A stretch of DNA of 64,000 nucleotides from the NCBI GenBank assembly GCA_023437715.1, contig JAEZFK010000005.1:1-64000 (forward strand), given 5' to 3'. Below, piece by piece: positions 1-8,314 of the stretch (the stretch's first letter is position 1; every line of letters begins with the position of its first letter). This stretch comes from Bacillota bacterium. Its GTDB lineage: Bacteria; Bacillota; Clostridia; Lachnospirales; Lachnospiraceae. Under the pieces are notes generated by a model. It was not told the DNA's origin and searched no databases. It saw only the letters and a program-made list of their open reading frames with translations. The position numbers were made by a program, and so were the translations under genes.

Positions 1-66
<66 letters not shown>

Positions 67-69
67 TAT

Positions 70-142
70 GGGATACTAGCTCAGGTGGTAGAGCACTTGA
101 CTTTTAATCAAGTTGTCCGGGGTTCGAGTCCCCGGTGTCTCA
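70..142 (+). tRNA. tRNA-Lys (TTT)
   Basis: A complete 73-base cloverleaf. The acceptor strand 70-76 pairs with 135-141, including G-U pairs. The anticodon loop carries TTT, the T loop is TTCGAGT and the discriminator is A142. The 3' CCA is not encoded and must be added after transcription. Confidence 0.95.
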
Positions 143-146
143 GGAC

Positions 147-186
147 AAGTCTTGAAACAGTGATGTTTCAGGGCTTTTTATTTTTC
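147..186 (+). terminator. Terminator of the tRNA operon
   Basis: A stem of about 12 bp (147-158 with 164-175, some G-U pairs) and a short loop are followed by a T-rich run. It lies 4 bases after tRNA-Lys. Confidence 0.8.
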
Positions 187-243
187 CTTATGATTAAAAA
201 GATTAAAGATTAGAAAATTAAAAAAGTCCGATGAAATAATGGC

Positions 244-474
244 TTATTCATCGAACTCAACAATAACGTAATATCCTCTGTCATTGTGCTTTACCTCTTT
301 TACAATTCCATGATCGGACTTGATCCTGTCTCTTCCCTCATAGCAGCCTGACATGGCAACGGCAGGATCTATGATGTAGCTGTAGCTGCTGGTCCCTTCC
401 CGTTCTATGATCTGAACTTCATCTCCTGCGTTCACCAGGCCGGGGCGCTCCATTTTAAATTCTATTAATCTCAT
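244..474 (-). CDS. Small conserved-looking protein of unknown function (76 aa)
   Basis: I do not recognise this gene. The start at 474 (MRLIEF...) is chosen because GGAGG lies 6 bases upstream; the in-frame ATG at 486 has no such site. The product is soluble, acidic and beta-rich, with no signal peptide or membrane segment. Alternating V/I patterns near the C-terminus (VKEV, YYVIVEF) suggest a small beta-barrel or SH3-like fold, but that is a guess. It is convergent with the tRNA operon and diverges from the decarboxylase gene, with a good promoter of its own at 553-581. Confidence 0.65.
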   Translation of the reverse strand: MRLIEFKMERPGLVNAGDEVQIIEREGTSSYSYIIDPAVAMSGCYEGRDRIKSDHGIVKEVKHNDRGYYVIVEFDE

Positions 475-552
475 AATGACCTCCATTCCGTTGCTGATGG
501 CAGCGCACTTTTCACATTCCTTTTTATTTCTAAATTAATATTCTGAATTAGT

Positions 553-581
553 ATTATAACGCTGCCAGAAAAAATTGTAAA
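553..581 (-). promoter_or_regulatory. Sigma-A type promoter of the 76-aa gene
   Basis: Read on the minus strand: -35 TTTACA (581-576), 17-base spacer, -10 TATAAT (558-553). Its -35 overlaps the -35 of the opposing promoter at 575-603. Confidence 0.65.
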
Positions 582-603
582 GCGGGGATAAGAATGCTAT
601 ACT
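575..603 (+). promoter_or_regulatory. Sigma-A type promoter of the decarboxylase operon
   Basis: -35 TTGTAA (575-580), 17-base spacer, -10 TATACT (598-603). It implies a purine-rich leader of about 160 bases before the ATG at 773. Confidence 0.6.
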
Positions 604-721
604 TAAGAGGCGGGATTAAAAGAGATCGAGTAAAGGAAAGAGATAATCTTAAAAAGGTGAGCCTTAAGAGATGAACCTTAAAAAAGTACAGGATTTAAAA
701 GAGAAATAAGGCCTAAAAAAC

Positions 722-755
722 AGGTTTTAGAAATCTAAAGGTTTTAGAAATCTAA
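722..755 (+). repeat. 17-bp perfect tandem duplication in the decarboxylase leader
   Basis: AGGTTTTAGAAATCTAA occurs at 722-738 and again at 739-755. Each copy contains the dyad TTAGA-AA-TCTAA, so the pair looks like two adjacent operator half-turns or two small RNA hairpins directly before the ribosome site of the next gene. Confidence 0.85.
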
Positions 756-772
756 GAAGAAAGACGGTTTGA

Positions 773-2281
773 ATGATGAATGAGATGTCAGGTTTATTGG
801 AAAAGCTGATGGAGTATGGGAAGTCAGATTTTTATCCTTTTCATATGCCGGGACATAAGAGGCAGAGCAGGGAGAAATTTGCTGAGGATTTTCCCAATCC
901 ATTTTCCATTGACATTACGGAAATAGATGGCTTTGATAATTTACACCATCCGGAAGGAATTTTGAAGGAATCTATGGAATGGGCTTCAGCTGTTTATGGG
1001 AGCCACAGGACCTATTATCTGGTAAACGGGAGCAGCTGCGGGATACTCAGCGCCATAAGCGGTACGGTGTCAAATGGAGGAACCATTCTTATGAGCAGGA
1101 ATTGTCATAAGTCTGCTTATCATGGAGTTTTCCTCAATCGGCTGAAGGCGGAGTATATTTATCCACAAATAATACCGGAGTTCGGGCTTCAAGGTGGATT
1201 ATTGCCGGAAAAGGTTGAAGAGATGTTGATAAAGCATCCAGAGATTCAGGCGGTGCTTGTGGTGTCCCCGACCTATGACGGAATTGTTTCGGATATTGAG
1301 GCTATTGCAGAGATCGCCCATGGATTTCATCTGCCTTTGATTGTGGATGAGGCCCATGGGGCCCATTTCCCTTATGGCAAGAAAGCCGGATTTCCTGTTT
1401 CGGCATTGGAATTGGGAGCGGATGTGGTGATACAGAGTCTTCACAAAACCCTTCCGTCTTTTACCCAGACGGCTCTTATGCACGTCAGGGAAGGGTATGT
1501 GAATTTGGAAAGGCTGGAACGCTATGTGCATATGTATCAAACCAGCAGTCCGTCTTATATTTTTATGGCAGGAATTGAAAACTGCATACGCTATATGTCC
1601 GGAGAAGGTTCTGATCAGATGGTGATGTTTTATAACCGGTTGGAAAGGATTCGTAAAAGGCTGTCTGGTATGGAACAGCTACGGCTTCTTACAGACGAAA
1701 TTACAGGTCATTTTGGAGTGTATGATATGGATAAGTCTAAGATCATTATCTCTTCAAAAGGGACTGGAATGTCCGGGGCTCAGCTTGACGACCGGTTGAG
1801 AAAGGAATATCATCTGGAAATGGAAATGTGCGGTTCAGATTATGTGACGGCAATTACCACTCTGGCAGATACAGAGGAGGGCCTTAAGAGGCTTTGTAAA
1901 GCTCTTTTGGCGATAGATGCTGAACTGGGTGCTAAGAGGCCGAATAGAGGGAAAGAAAGCTTATTCTCGGCCTCAGACGGGCTTTCGGAAAACCAAGTGC
2001 CTGTAACTCCGGCCATAGATGAGGTTTCAGAAAGCCGGTTGACCATAGCCCAGGCCATGGATGCGCCAAGATATCGGGTTCCTATTTCAGATGCTGAGGG
2101 GCTGGTATCGGCGGAATTTATTTATGTATATCCGCCTGGAATTCCCATTGTTGCGCCGGGAGAGGTTTTGAGAAAGGCCAATATTGATCTGATTGTGAAA
2201 TACAGGGAATTGGGGCTTCCAATACAGGGAATGGAAGATAAGAATGTGGAAATTCTCTATGTGGTGGATGAAAGAAAATAG
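773..2281 (+). CDS. Orn/Lys/Arg decarboxylase-type PLP enzyme (SpeA/YaaO family)
   Basis: A fold-type I PLP enzyme of the group that decarboxylates arginine, lysine or ornithine to polyamines. The 502 aa match the compact Gram-positive SpeA/YaaO class. Visible signatures are FHMPGHK near residue 24, DEAHGAH in the middle (the Asp that holds the PLP ring nitrogen) and SLHKT with Lys225 as the Schiff-base lysine. The C-terminal Orn/Lys/Arg decarboxylase domain follows a variable linker at about 385-425. In B. subtilis the relative yaaO also precedes a nucleotide kinase and the holB-rsmI genes, as here. Substrate cannot be fixed from sequence. The start has only a weak GA-rich ribosome site. Confidence 0.88.
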   Translation: MMNEMSGLLEKLMEYGKSDFYPFHMPGHKRQSREKFAEDFPNPFSIDITEIDGFDNLHHPEGILKESMEWASAVYGSHRTYYLVNGSSCGILSAISGTVSNGGTILMSRNCHKSAYHGVFLNRLKAEYIYPQIIPEFGLQGGLLPEKVEEMLIKHPEIQAVLVVSPTYDGIVSDIEAIAEIAHGFHLPLIVDEAHGAHFPYGKKAGFPVSALELGADVVIQSLHKTLPSFTQTALMHVREGYVNLERLERYVHMYQTSSPSYIFMAGIENCIRYMSGEGSDQMVMFYNRLERIRKRLSGMEQLRLLTDEITGHFGVYDMDKSKIIISSKGTGMSGAQLDDRLRKEYHLEMEMCGSDYVTAITTLADTEEGLKRLCKALLAIDAELGAKRPNRGKESLFSASDGLSENQVPVTPAIDEVSESRLTIAQAMDAPRYRVPISDAEGLVSAEFIYVYPPGIPIVAPGEVLRKANIDLIVKYRELGLPIQGMEDKNVEILYVVDERK

Positions 2282-2305
2282 AATGAAATGATGGAGCGGA
2301 TTAGG

Positions 2306-2893
2306 ATGGGGAAAATATTTTACGTGATGGGAAAGAGCGCAACCGGAAAAGATACTGTTTATAAAAGGCTTTTAGAAAGACTTCCCCAATTGAAGAAGGT
2401 TATTTTATATACTACCAGACCTATCCGGGATGGGGAAAAGGACGGCGTGGAGTATTACTTTACTGTAGGGGAAAGGCTGGAGGAATTTCGCAGGGCGGAC
2501 CGGCTTATTGAAGAGAGGACTTATAAGACAGTTTATGGGCCGTGGAGCTATTTTACCGTGGATGACGGTCAGATTGATTTATCAGGGGAAAGCAATTATC
2601 TGATGATCGGTACTCTGGAATCATATGAGAAAACCAGGGCTTATTTCGGAGAGGACAAGCTGTTTCCCATTTACCTTGAGGTTGAGGATGGGGAGCGGAT
2701 TTTAAGGGCTGTTGAGCGTGAGAAAGCTCAGAAAGTTCCCAAATACAAGGAGATGTGCAGAAGATTTCTGGCGGACGAAGAGGATTTTAAGGAAGAAAAT
2801 TTAAAAAGGTGCGGGATTGAAAAACGGTTCTGCAACCGGGAGCTGGAATCGTGCATGGAAGAGATCGTAAGGGCTGTGAAAGCGGAGATGTGA
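2306..2893 (+). CDS. Guanylate kinase-like nucleoside monophosphate kinase
   Basis: A guanylate-kinase fold, about 195 aa, with the P-loop GKSATGKDT at the N-terminus followed by the GMP-binding stretch TTRPIRDGEKDGVEYYF, typical of (d)GMP kinases. The loop differs from the usual GPSGAGKGT of housekeeping Gmk, so this may be a paralog. It occupies the place tmk has in the B. subtilis yaaO-tmk-holB order. The start at 2306 is preferred because GGAG lies 9 bases upstream; the ATG at 2288 has no clear site. It follows the decarboxylase by 24 bases and is probably in the same operon. Confidence 0.82.
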   Translation: MGKIFYVMGKSATGKDTVYKRLLERLPQLKKVILYTTRPIRDGEKDGVEYYFTVGERLEEFRRADRLIEERTYKTVYGPWSYFTVDDGQIDLSGESNYLMIGTLESYEKTRAYFGEDKLFPIYLEVEDGERILRAVEREKAQKVPKYKEMCRRFLADEEDFKEENLKRCGIEKRFCNRELESCMEEIVRAVKAEM

Positions 2894-2896
2894 TTT

Positions 2897-2986
2897 ATGC
2901 AGGATATAGACCCATTATTACCACAGAAGATATGGATTTGCAGAGATTTCTTCACATACGGGGGTGCGGTCAAAAACCAGGACTAG
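2897..2986 (+). CDS. Possible 29-aa peptide or gene remnant after the kinase
   Basis: An ATG 3 bases after the kinase stop, with GGAG upstream inside the kinase end, opens 29 codons ending in TAG. No family is recognised. It sits exactly where the conserved gene order is interrupted by the minus-strand sugar-transport block, so it may be what remains of a truncated gene. Confidence 0.2.
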   Translation: MQDIDPLLPQKIWICRDFFTYGGAVKNQD

Positions 2987-3037
2987 CTAAATCATTCCGA
3001 GGCTCTGTTTATACTCCCTTGAGCTCATATATTGGAC

Positions 3038-3080
3038 AAAAAGCATGAAAGGCGCTGTGAGACTTTCATGCTTTTTAATT
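3038..3080. terminator. Bidirectional terminator between kinase and ABC permease genes
   Basis: A 14-bp perfect stem (3038-3051 with 3063-3076) is bounded by A-runs on one side and T-runs on the other. It serves the plus-strand kinase operon and the minus-strand transporter operon that converge here. Confidence 0.88.
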
Positions 3081-3142
3081 TTGAGATTTAAATCTTTTAT
3101 TTTTGATCTTTTATTTCTAATTTCTTATTTTTTCCAACTCTT

Positions 3143-4144
3143 TTATTTGGCGGCAAGGCGTTTTGCCTTTGCTTCCATTCTGGTTCTGGTTACGTCGATA
3201 AATACGGCGGCGATTATTACAAGTCCGATAACAACATATTGTACGGAGCTGGAAGCATTTAAAAGTGTTAAGCCGTTTCGGATGGTGGAGATCATCAGGG
3301 CTCCGATTAAGGTTCCCCAGATGGTTCCTTTTCCTCCCATAAAGGAGGCGCCTCCGATGATACAGGCAGCGATGGCATCCGTATCATAGGGAGAGATGGC
3401 AGCCGACGGGTTAGCTACTGCAGAACGGCCTACGATGACCAGGCCTGCGATAGCGCACATAAATCCGGATAAGCTGTATACAAAAATCAGTATGTTATCA
3501 GAATTGATTCCGGAAAGGCGGGCAGCTTCCGGGTTGCCCCCCACACAGTAGATCATTCTTCCAAGAGCGGTTTTATTTAAGAAGAAATGGTATACGATGT
3601 AGACCAGCAGCAGAATCACAAAGCAGAGAGGAATACCGGAAAATTGACCGGATACTTTAAATAAGTTGCTGGAACCTAAAAAGGTAACTGCCGCCGGAAA
3701 GTCGGAGATTGTTTTCGTTGAAACCACTAACAGGGCCAGGCCGCAGAGAACATTTTTCATGCCCAGGGTTGAAACGAAAGGATGGGGCAGGTGCATTTTT
3801 GTGAGCAGGATACCGTTTAGGAAGCCGACGGCAATACCGGTTACAATGCAGACCAGGATCAGAACAAAGGAGTTTGTAACGCCGAAGGAGTTTTTTAACA
3901 TACCCATCATACATGCGCACAGAATGGCGTTTGCTCCTACGGATAAGTCAATGCCGGCGGTAATCAGCACAACCAGCATGGCGGCGGAAATGAGCCCGTT
4001 AACAGCCGTCTGCCTTAGGATGTTCATCATATTGTTCAGGGTGAAAAATTTATCCGTTGACAAGGATAGGACAATGAACAGAATCACCAGTGCCAGCAAA
4101 GGAGCTACCTTTCCCATAATGTCTTTTAATTTTTTTGTTTTCAT
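3143..4144 (-). CDS. Sugar ABC transporter permease (RbsC-like)
   Basis: A hydrophobic 333-aa inner-membrane permease of the BPD_transp_2/RbsC family with about 8-10 membrane segments. It has the family signatures ITAGIDLSVGA (about residue 67) and CVGGNPEAARLSGI (about 197). It would form the channel for a monosaccharide together with the tandem ATPase upstream. The start at 4144 overlaps the ATPase stop by four bases (ATGA), with GGAGG 8 bases before it. The sugar is not predictable. Confidence 0.9.
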   Translation of the reverse strand: MKTKKLKDIMGKVAPLLALVILFIVLSLSTDKFFTLNNMMNILRQTAVNGLISAAMLVVLITAGIDLSVGANAILCACMMGMLKNSFGVTNSFVLILVCIVTGIAVGFLNGILLTKMHLPHPFVSTLGMKNVLCGLALLVVSTKTISDFPAAVTFLGSSNLFKVSGQFSGIPLCFVILLLVYIVYHFFLNKTALGRMIYCVGGNPEAARLSGINSDNILIFVYSLSGFMCAIAGLVIVGRSAVANPSAAISPYDTDAIAACIIGGASFMGGKGTIWGTLIGALMISTIRNGLTLLNASSSVQYVVIGLVIIAAVFIDVTRTRMEAKAKRLAAK

Positions 4145-5646
4145 CGAATCTCGCCTCCCCAAGCAGCTTTCATGATAATTTCCTGATTCAGTATATCCGT
4201 TTTTCTCGAAAGTTCTCCCATGATTTTTCCTTCCCTCATGACAATCACTCTATCGCTCATTCCAATGATCTCCGGTAATTCGGAAGAAATCATGATTACG
4301 CATTTTCCGGCGCTGACCAGGCGGTTCATGATGTTGTAGACCTCTACCTTAGCCCCTACGTCAATTCCTCTGGTGGGCTCGTCAAATATATAGATATCTG
4401 CGTTTGTATTGATCCATTTTCCAATGACTACCTTTTGCTGGTTGCCGCCTGACAGCTGGCCCACCACTTCCTGCGGAGTGGGGGTTTTGATCTTTAAGTC
4501 GTTAATATTTTCTTCGGCCATCTGGTCGATCTGCTTCTCATCAAAGAACAGGCCTTTTGTACAGTGTTTCATATTGCTGAGAATCAGGTTTGTCCGGACA
4601 GACTGGGAAAGAACCAGGCCCTGGCCCTTCCGGTCCTCGGTTAAGAAAGCCATTCCGCAGCGCACCCCGTCCTGGGGGGTTTTTATGTGTACCTTTTTTC
4701 CGTTTACATAAATATCACCGCTGTCATAGGGATCGGCGCCGAATATGGCACGGAAGGTTTCGGTTCTGCCAGCGCCTACCAGGCCTGCAAAACCCAGGAT
4801 CTCCCCATGGTTTGCGTGGAAGCTGATATCTCTTAAGACTCCTGCGGATTTTAAATGCTCCACCCGGAGGGCTTCTGTACCAACTTCCACCTCTACCTTC
4901 GGATACTGGTTATCCAGGGTTCTTCCCACCATGGCGGAAATCAGGGAATCGTTATCCAGCTCAGAGGTATCCTTGGTCAGAATATGTTCTCCGTCTCTCA
5001 TAACGGTTACACGGTCGCACAGTTCAAAGAGTTCTTCCAGCTTATGGGAGACAAAGAGGATTGCAACGCCCTTTTCCTTTAAGGAACGGACGGTTTTCAT
5101 CAGCTGTTCCACCTCTTTTTCTCCCAGGCTGGAGGTTGGCTCATCCATGATGATCAGCTTTGCATCGATCAGGACGGCCTTTGCTATTTCCACCATCTGC
5201 TGAATGCCCATGCCGTAGGAGCCGCATTCTTTTTTTACATCAATATCCTGGCCCAGGGAAAGCATGACTTCATGTGCTTTTTCATGCATTTTCTGATATT
5301 CCAGGAAAGGGCTTCCTTTCTTTTTCAGGGCTTTATTGATAAAAATATTGTCGGTGACGGAAAGAAGCCTGACAATGTTTAATTCCTGGTATACGCAGGC
5401 AATTCCGGAGGAGGCGGCATCATTTGGATTTTTAAATGAAACCTTATTTCCTTCTATATAGATTTCGCCCTCTTCCGGAATATGTACGCCGGTCAGCACT
5501 TTGATCAGGGTGGACTTTCCGGCGCCGTTTTCACCGATCAGCCCATGGATCTCTCCGGGCCTGATCTGCAATGACATATTCCGCATTGCTACTACACCAG
5601 GAAAGCGTTTCGTTACATTTTTAAGCTCAATCAAATAATTGCTCAT
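4141..5646 (-). CDS. Sugar ABC transporter tandem ATP-binding protein (RbsA/MglA-like)
   Basis: Two ABC ATPase domains in one 501-aa chain, the usual form for ribose/galactose-type importers. The N-terminal half has Walker A GENGAGKST near residue 38 and Walker B LIIMDEPTSSL. The C-terminal half has the variant Walker A GLVGAGRTE, signature LSGGNQQKV and Walker B IYIFDEPTRGID. The degenerate second Walker A is normal for this family. It is the middle gene of the binding protein-ATPase-permease operon, 36 bases after the binding-protein gene, and coupled to the permease by ATGA overlap. Confidence 0.93.
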   Translation of the reverse strand: MSNYLIELKNVTKRFPGVVAMRNMSLQIRPGEIHGLIGENGAGKSTLIKVLTGVHIPEEGEIYIEGNKVSFKNPNDAASSGIACVYQELNIVRLLSVTDNIFINKALKKKGSPFLEYQKMHEKAHEVMLSLGQDIDVKKECGSYGMGIQQMVEIAKAVLIDAKLIIMDEPTSSLGEKEVEQLMKTVRSLKEKGVAILFVSHKLEELFELCDRVTVMRDGEHILTKDTSELDNDSLISAMVGRTLDNQYPKVEVEVGTEALRVEHLKSAGVLRDISFHANHGEILGFAGLVGAGRTETFRAIFGADPYDSGDIYVNGKKVHIKTPQDGVRCGMAFLTEDRKGQGLVLSQSVRTNLILSNMKHCTKGLFFDEKQIDQMAEENINDLKIKTPTPQEVVGQLSGGNQQKVVIGKWINTNADIYIFDEPTRGIDVGAKVEVYNIMNRLVSAGKCVIMISSELPEIIGMSDRVIVMREGKIMGELSRKTDILNQEIIMKAAWGGEIR

Positions 5647-5682
5647 AATGTCATTAAACCTTTCCTAAACTATTCAGACAGA

Positions 5683-6663
5683 TTATTTTAAGTAGCCTTT
5701 CAGTGTTTCCATATATTCCTTTGCATTTTCAGCAGTAATGACCTTACAGCCTGTATCAGTGAACTTCTCTACGGTTTCGCCCTTAACAGCCTTTAAAGCT
5801 GTTTCTACGGCCTCATAGCCCATGGTATAAGCGGCCTGTGCGCAGGTGGCGGTTATGTTGCCGTCGATGATGTTCTGAACGCCGCTCTGGTTGCCGTCAA
5901 AGCCTACGATGATGATATCCTTTAAGCCAAGCTGCTTGATCGCGTTGGAAGCTCCGGCAGCGGTATCGTCGTTATGGCAGCAGACGATCTGAATGTCACC
6001 GTTCTGAGCTGTTAATATGTTCTCCATTACATTGGCGGCTGTGTCAGGATTGGACTGAGCATACTGTACGGAAACAACTTCTACGCCGTTTTCTTCAAGT
6101 CCCTTGGTAAAGCCTGCCTGGCGGGCATCGCTGGTGGAGTTTCCTTCCACTCCTCCGATAATAACGGCTTTAGCACCCTTTCCGGCTTTCTGAGCGGCGA
6201 ATACGCCTCCCTGATAAGCTGCGTTGTCATTTCCTGTTCCGACAAAGGACACTTTTCCGGGAATGTCGGCATCTGTATCTACGGTTATGATGGGGATTTT
6301 TACATCTCCGATTACGCTTGCCACGGAGTCGGACTGCAGCGGAGCGATGACAAAGGCATCTACGCCTCCGGAAAGCATGGTTTCGATCATGTTGTTCTGT
6401 TCATCGTATGCGGTCTCAGAAGCCGGTCCCTGTAAATCAACCTTAACTCCCAGATCCTTTGAAGCGGCGTTGACACCGGCAGCAACGTATCCCCAGTACT
6501 CGCTGGACAATGTCTTTAAGATGACACCGATTGTGACATCGCCTGAGGCGGAGGCGGTGTTTTCCTTTGTATCAGGGGTTACGGCGGACTTTTTTTCTCC
6601 GCAGCCGGTCATGGAAACCACCATGGCTGATACTAGGAGCATGGATAAAAGCTTTCTTTTCAT
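5683..6663 (-). CDS. Sugar ABC transporter substrate-binding lipoprotein (RbsB-like)
   Basis: A type-1 periplasmic-binding (Peripla_BP_4) lipoprotein of 326 aa. A basic start (MKRKLLSM), hydrophobic core and lipobox ending in GC at about residue 21 give membrane anchoring. The body opens VTIGVILKTLSSEYWG and has the sugar-pocket stretches VDTDAD and VGFDGNQSG. The start at 6663 is preferred over an ATG at 6756 because it begins a proper signal peptide and has AGGGAGA upstream. First gene of the transporter operon, with its own promoter at 6728-6756. Confidence 0.92.
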   Translation of the reverse strand: MKRKLLSMLLVSAMVVSMTGCGEKKSAVTPDTKENTASASGDVTIGVILKTLSSEYWGYVAAGVNAASKDLGVKVDLQGPASETAYDEQNNMIETMLSGGVDAFVIAPLQSDSVASVIGDVKIPIITVDTDADIPGKVSFVGTGNDNAAYQGGVFAAQKAGKGAKAVIIGGVEGNSTSDARQAGFTKGLEENGVEVVSVQYAQSNPDTAANVMENILTAQNGDIQIVCCHNDDTAAGASNAIKQLGLKDIIIVGFDGNQSGVQNIIDGNITATCAQAAYTMGYEAVETALKAVKGETVEKFTDTGCKVITAENAKEYMETLKGYLK

Positions 6664-6727
6664 TGTTTGAATCTCCCTTCTTACTTCCCTTTGATTTGAT
6701 AAAATGAATGAATGTTGTGTGTTTGTT

Positions 6728-6756
6728 ATTTTAACAGTAAAAAAAGGCTGGAACAA
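6728..6756 (-). promoter_or_regulatory. Promoter of the sugar ABC operon
   Basis: On the minus strand: -35 TTGTTC (6756-6751), 17-base spacer, extended -10 TGTTAAAAT with TAAAAT at 6733-6728. It lies downstream of the terminator at 6812-6849, so the transporter can be switched apart from the sensor operon. A weak -35 with an extended -10 suits an activated promoter. Confidence 0.55.
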
Positions 6757-6811
6757 TGGTATATTTTGTGCTAAATGGGGGTATTTTTTTCGATTGCATT
6801 TAAATAATAAG

Positions 6812-6849
6812 AAAAAAAGTCTTATTAAAAAGGAAAATAAGACTTTTTT
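6812..6849 (-). terminator. Terminator of the sensor/pseudo-ATPase operon
   Basis: A near-perfect 14-bp stem of AAAAAAGTCTTATT with its complement, 10-base loop, with A/T runs on both sides. It lies about 40 bases after the stop of the degenerate ATPase gene. Confidence 0.8.
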
Positions 6850-6886
6850 ATGGTTGAAGTATACAAATAGTAATTTGTGGAAATGG

Positions 6887-8314
6887 CTAATCTCCGGTAA
6901 TTATTCCGTTGTGGAACGTAATATTTTTCCCTTCCATAGTATAGGCTTCTGCAATCTGGTTTGTAATGATGATTACGGCGATGCCTGATTTTAAGACCTC
7001 TTTCAGCAGGTTAATGGTAACCTGGCGCATCTGGAAGTCAACGGATGAAAAGGGTTTTATACATACCAGGATTTTCGGGCGGATAAGGATCCATTGATAA
7101 TATAAAAGCTTTAATTTGCATTCATCATTTGCTTTATATGTTTTTTGTGTTAATTCCTCTTCGCTGAATATTCCCTCCAGCAAGTGGCGTGTCATCTTCC
7201 TGTATTTATTTCTGAGAAAGAAGCCCTGATTTTTGCGCTGGATCATAAAGGCCAGGTTATCCAGAATGGTCATGTCCATAAACAGCATTTCTTCCATGGG
7301 ACGCCCTTCGATGAACGCGATTCCGTCCCGGATGGACTGATGGACGGAGCGGAAGAAGTGGCGGCGTCCGTTCAGTAAAATTCTGCCGGACTCAAATCCG
7401 CATTCTCCCTGAAGGATGGAAAGGATGTTCCTGCATTCCGTGGAATCCAGGTCCAGAATATTCACTACCTCTCCTGCATTTAAGGATAAATTTAATGCGG
7501 GGAGATCAGGCAGCTTTACGTCTTTAAATTCTAAAACAGTTTTTTTATCAACCTCTTTTTCCGACAGGGCATGTTTCTTTAATGTATTTTTTTTAGTCTT
7601 TTCAAACAGTTCCATATAGGTCTGGGATTTGGAAAAGTCTTCCCGGTTCATATGGCCGATGGTCCGGCCGTTTTTGATGATGGTTATTTCATCGGCGTAT
7701 TCGTATAACTTGTTGGAGCTGTTTACAACATAGATAAATGTCATTCCCCTGGCTTTCAGCTTTGCTGCCAGATTGAAAAATTCTTTCAGCTGCCGTTCGG
7801 TCATGATGGCTTCAACATCCGTTATGACGGCTAGATGAAAGCCTGAGACATAGGCCCGCAGCAGCTCCACCTGCTTTTGCATTCCCGTATCCAGCATGTG
7901 GGCCTTTTCCAGAAGCGGTATGGTTATGTCTAAGTCCTTAAGAAGCCCGGGGGCATTCCTGCAAAGGGGCTGCACCAGCTTTAAATAGGGGACACGCCCG
8001 CTTGCCACAAAGATATTTTCAGCCACGCTTAATTCGGAAAAGGTTCCCTGGTTCCGGCCGATGAATGCGATCTGCTTTACCATCTGCTCCTGCATGCGGG
8101 GGGAGGTTATCTTTTTTCCTTCAAAATAGGTCCAGCCATGGCCGGGCTTTAGGTTTCCGTAAAGGAGCTGCAGGAAGTATTCTTTTTCAATGATGTTGTT
8201 TACGATGACGCAGCAGAGCTGTCCCTCAAATGCCCGGAAAAAAAGGCCGTTGATGTAGGTCTGGTCATCCAGGGAGCAGTGGATATTTTCATAGCGGAGT
8301 ATTTCTTTTCTCAT
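6887..8314 (-). CDS. Degenerate tandem ABC ATPase (pseudo-ATPase) in two-component operon
   Basis: The 475 aa align end to end with RbsA-type tandem ATPases, but catalytic elements are lost in both halves. The first Walker A position (38-46) reads VNNIIEKEY with no GxxGxGKS. The first Walker B region (163-169) reads VITDVEA instead of hhhhDEP. The switch His is Asn198. The second Walker A position (286-294) reads ILDLDSTEC, its Walker B region (415-421) ILVCIKP, and the signature region (393-404) has no LSGG. The frame is intact and uses normal codons, so this is not simple decay. The start overlaps the kinase stop by one base (TGATG). It probably binds another ABC part or the kinase; hydrolysis seems unlikely. 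Confidence 0.85.
   Translation of the reverse strand: MRKEILRYENIHCSLDDQTYINGLFFRAFEGQLCCVIVNNIIEKEYFLQLLYGNLKPGHGWTYFEGKKITSPRMQEQMVKQIAFIGRNQGTFSELSVAENIFVASGRVPYLKLVQPLCRNAPGLLKDLDITIPLLEKAHMLDTGMQKQVELLRAYVSGFHLAVITDVEAIMTERQLKEFFNLAAKLKARGMTFIYVVNSSNKLYEYADEITIIKNGRTIGHMNREDFSKSQTYMELFEKTKKNTLKKHALSEKEVDKKTVLEFKDVKLPDLPALNLSLNAGEVVNILDLDSTECRNILSILQGECGFESGRILLNGRRHFFRSVHQSIRDGIAFIEGRPMEEMLFMDMTILDNLAFMIQRKNQGFFLRNKYRKMTRHLLEGIFSEEELTQKTYKANDECKLKLLYYQWILIRPKILVCIKPFSSVDFQMRQVTINLLKEVLKSGIAVIIITNQIAEAYTMEGKNITFHNGIITGD

Noticed and set aside
5596..5620. cre-like site (GGAAAGCGTTTCGT) for CcpA
   Set aside because: It lies inside the ATPase coding region far from the promoter, and the match to the cre consensus is partial.
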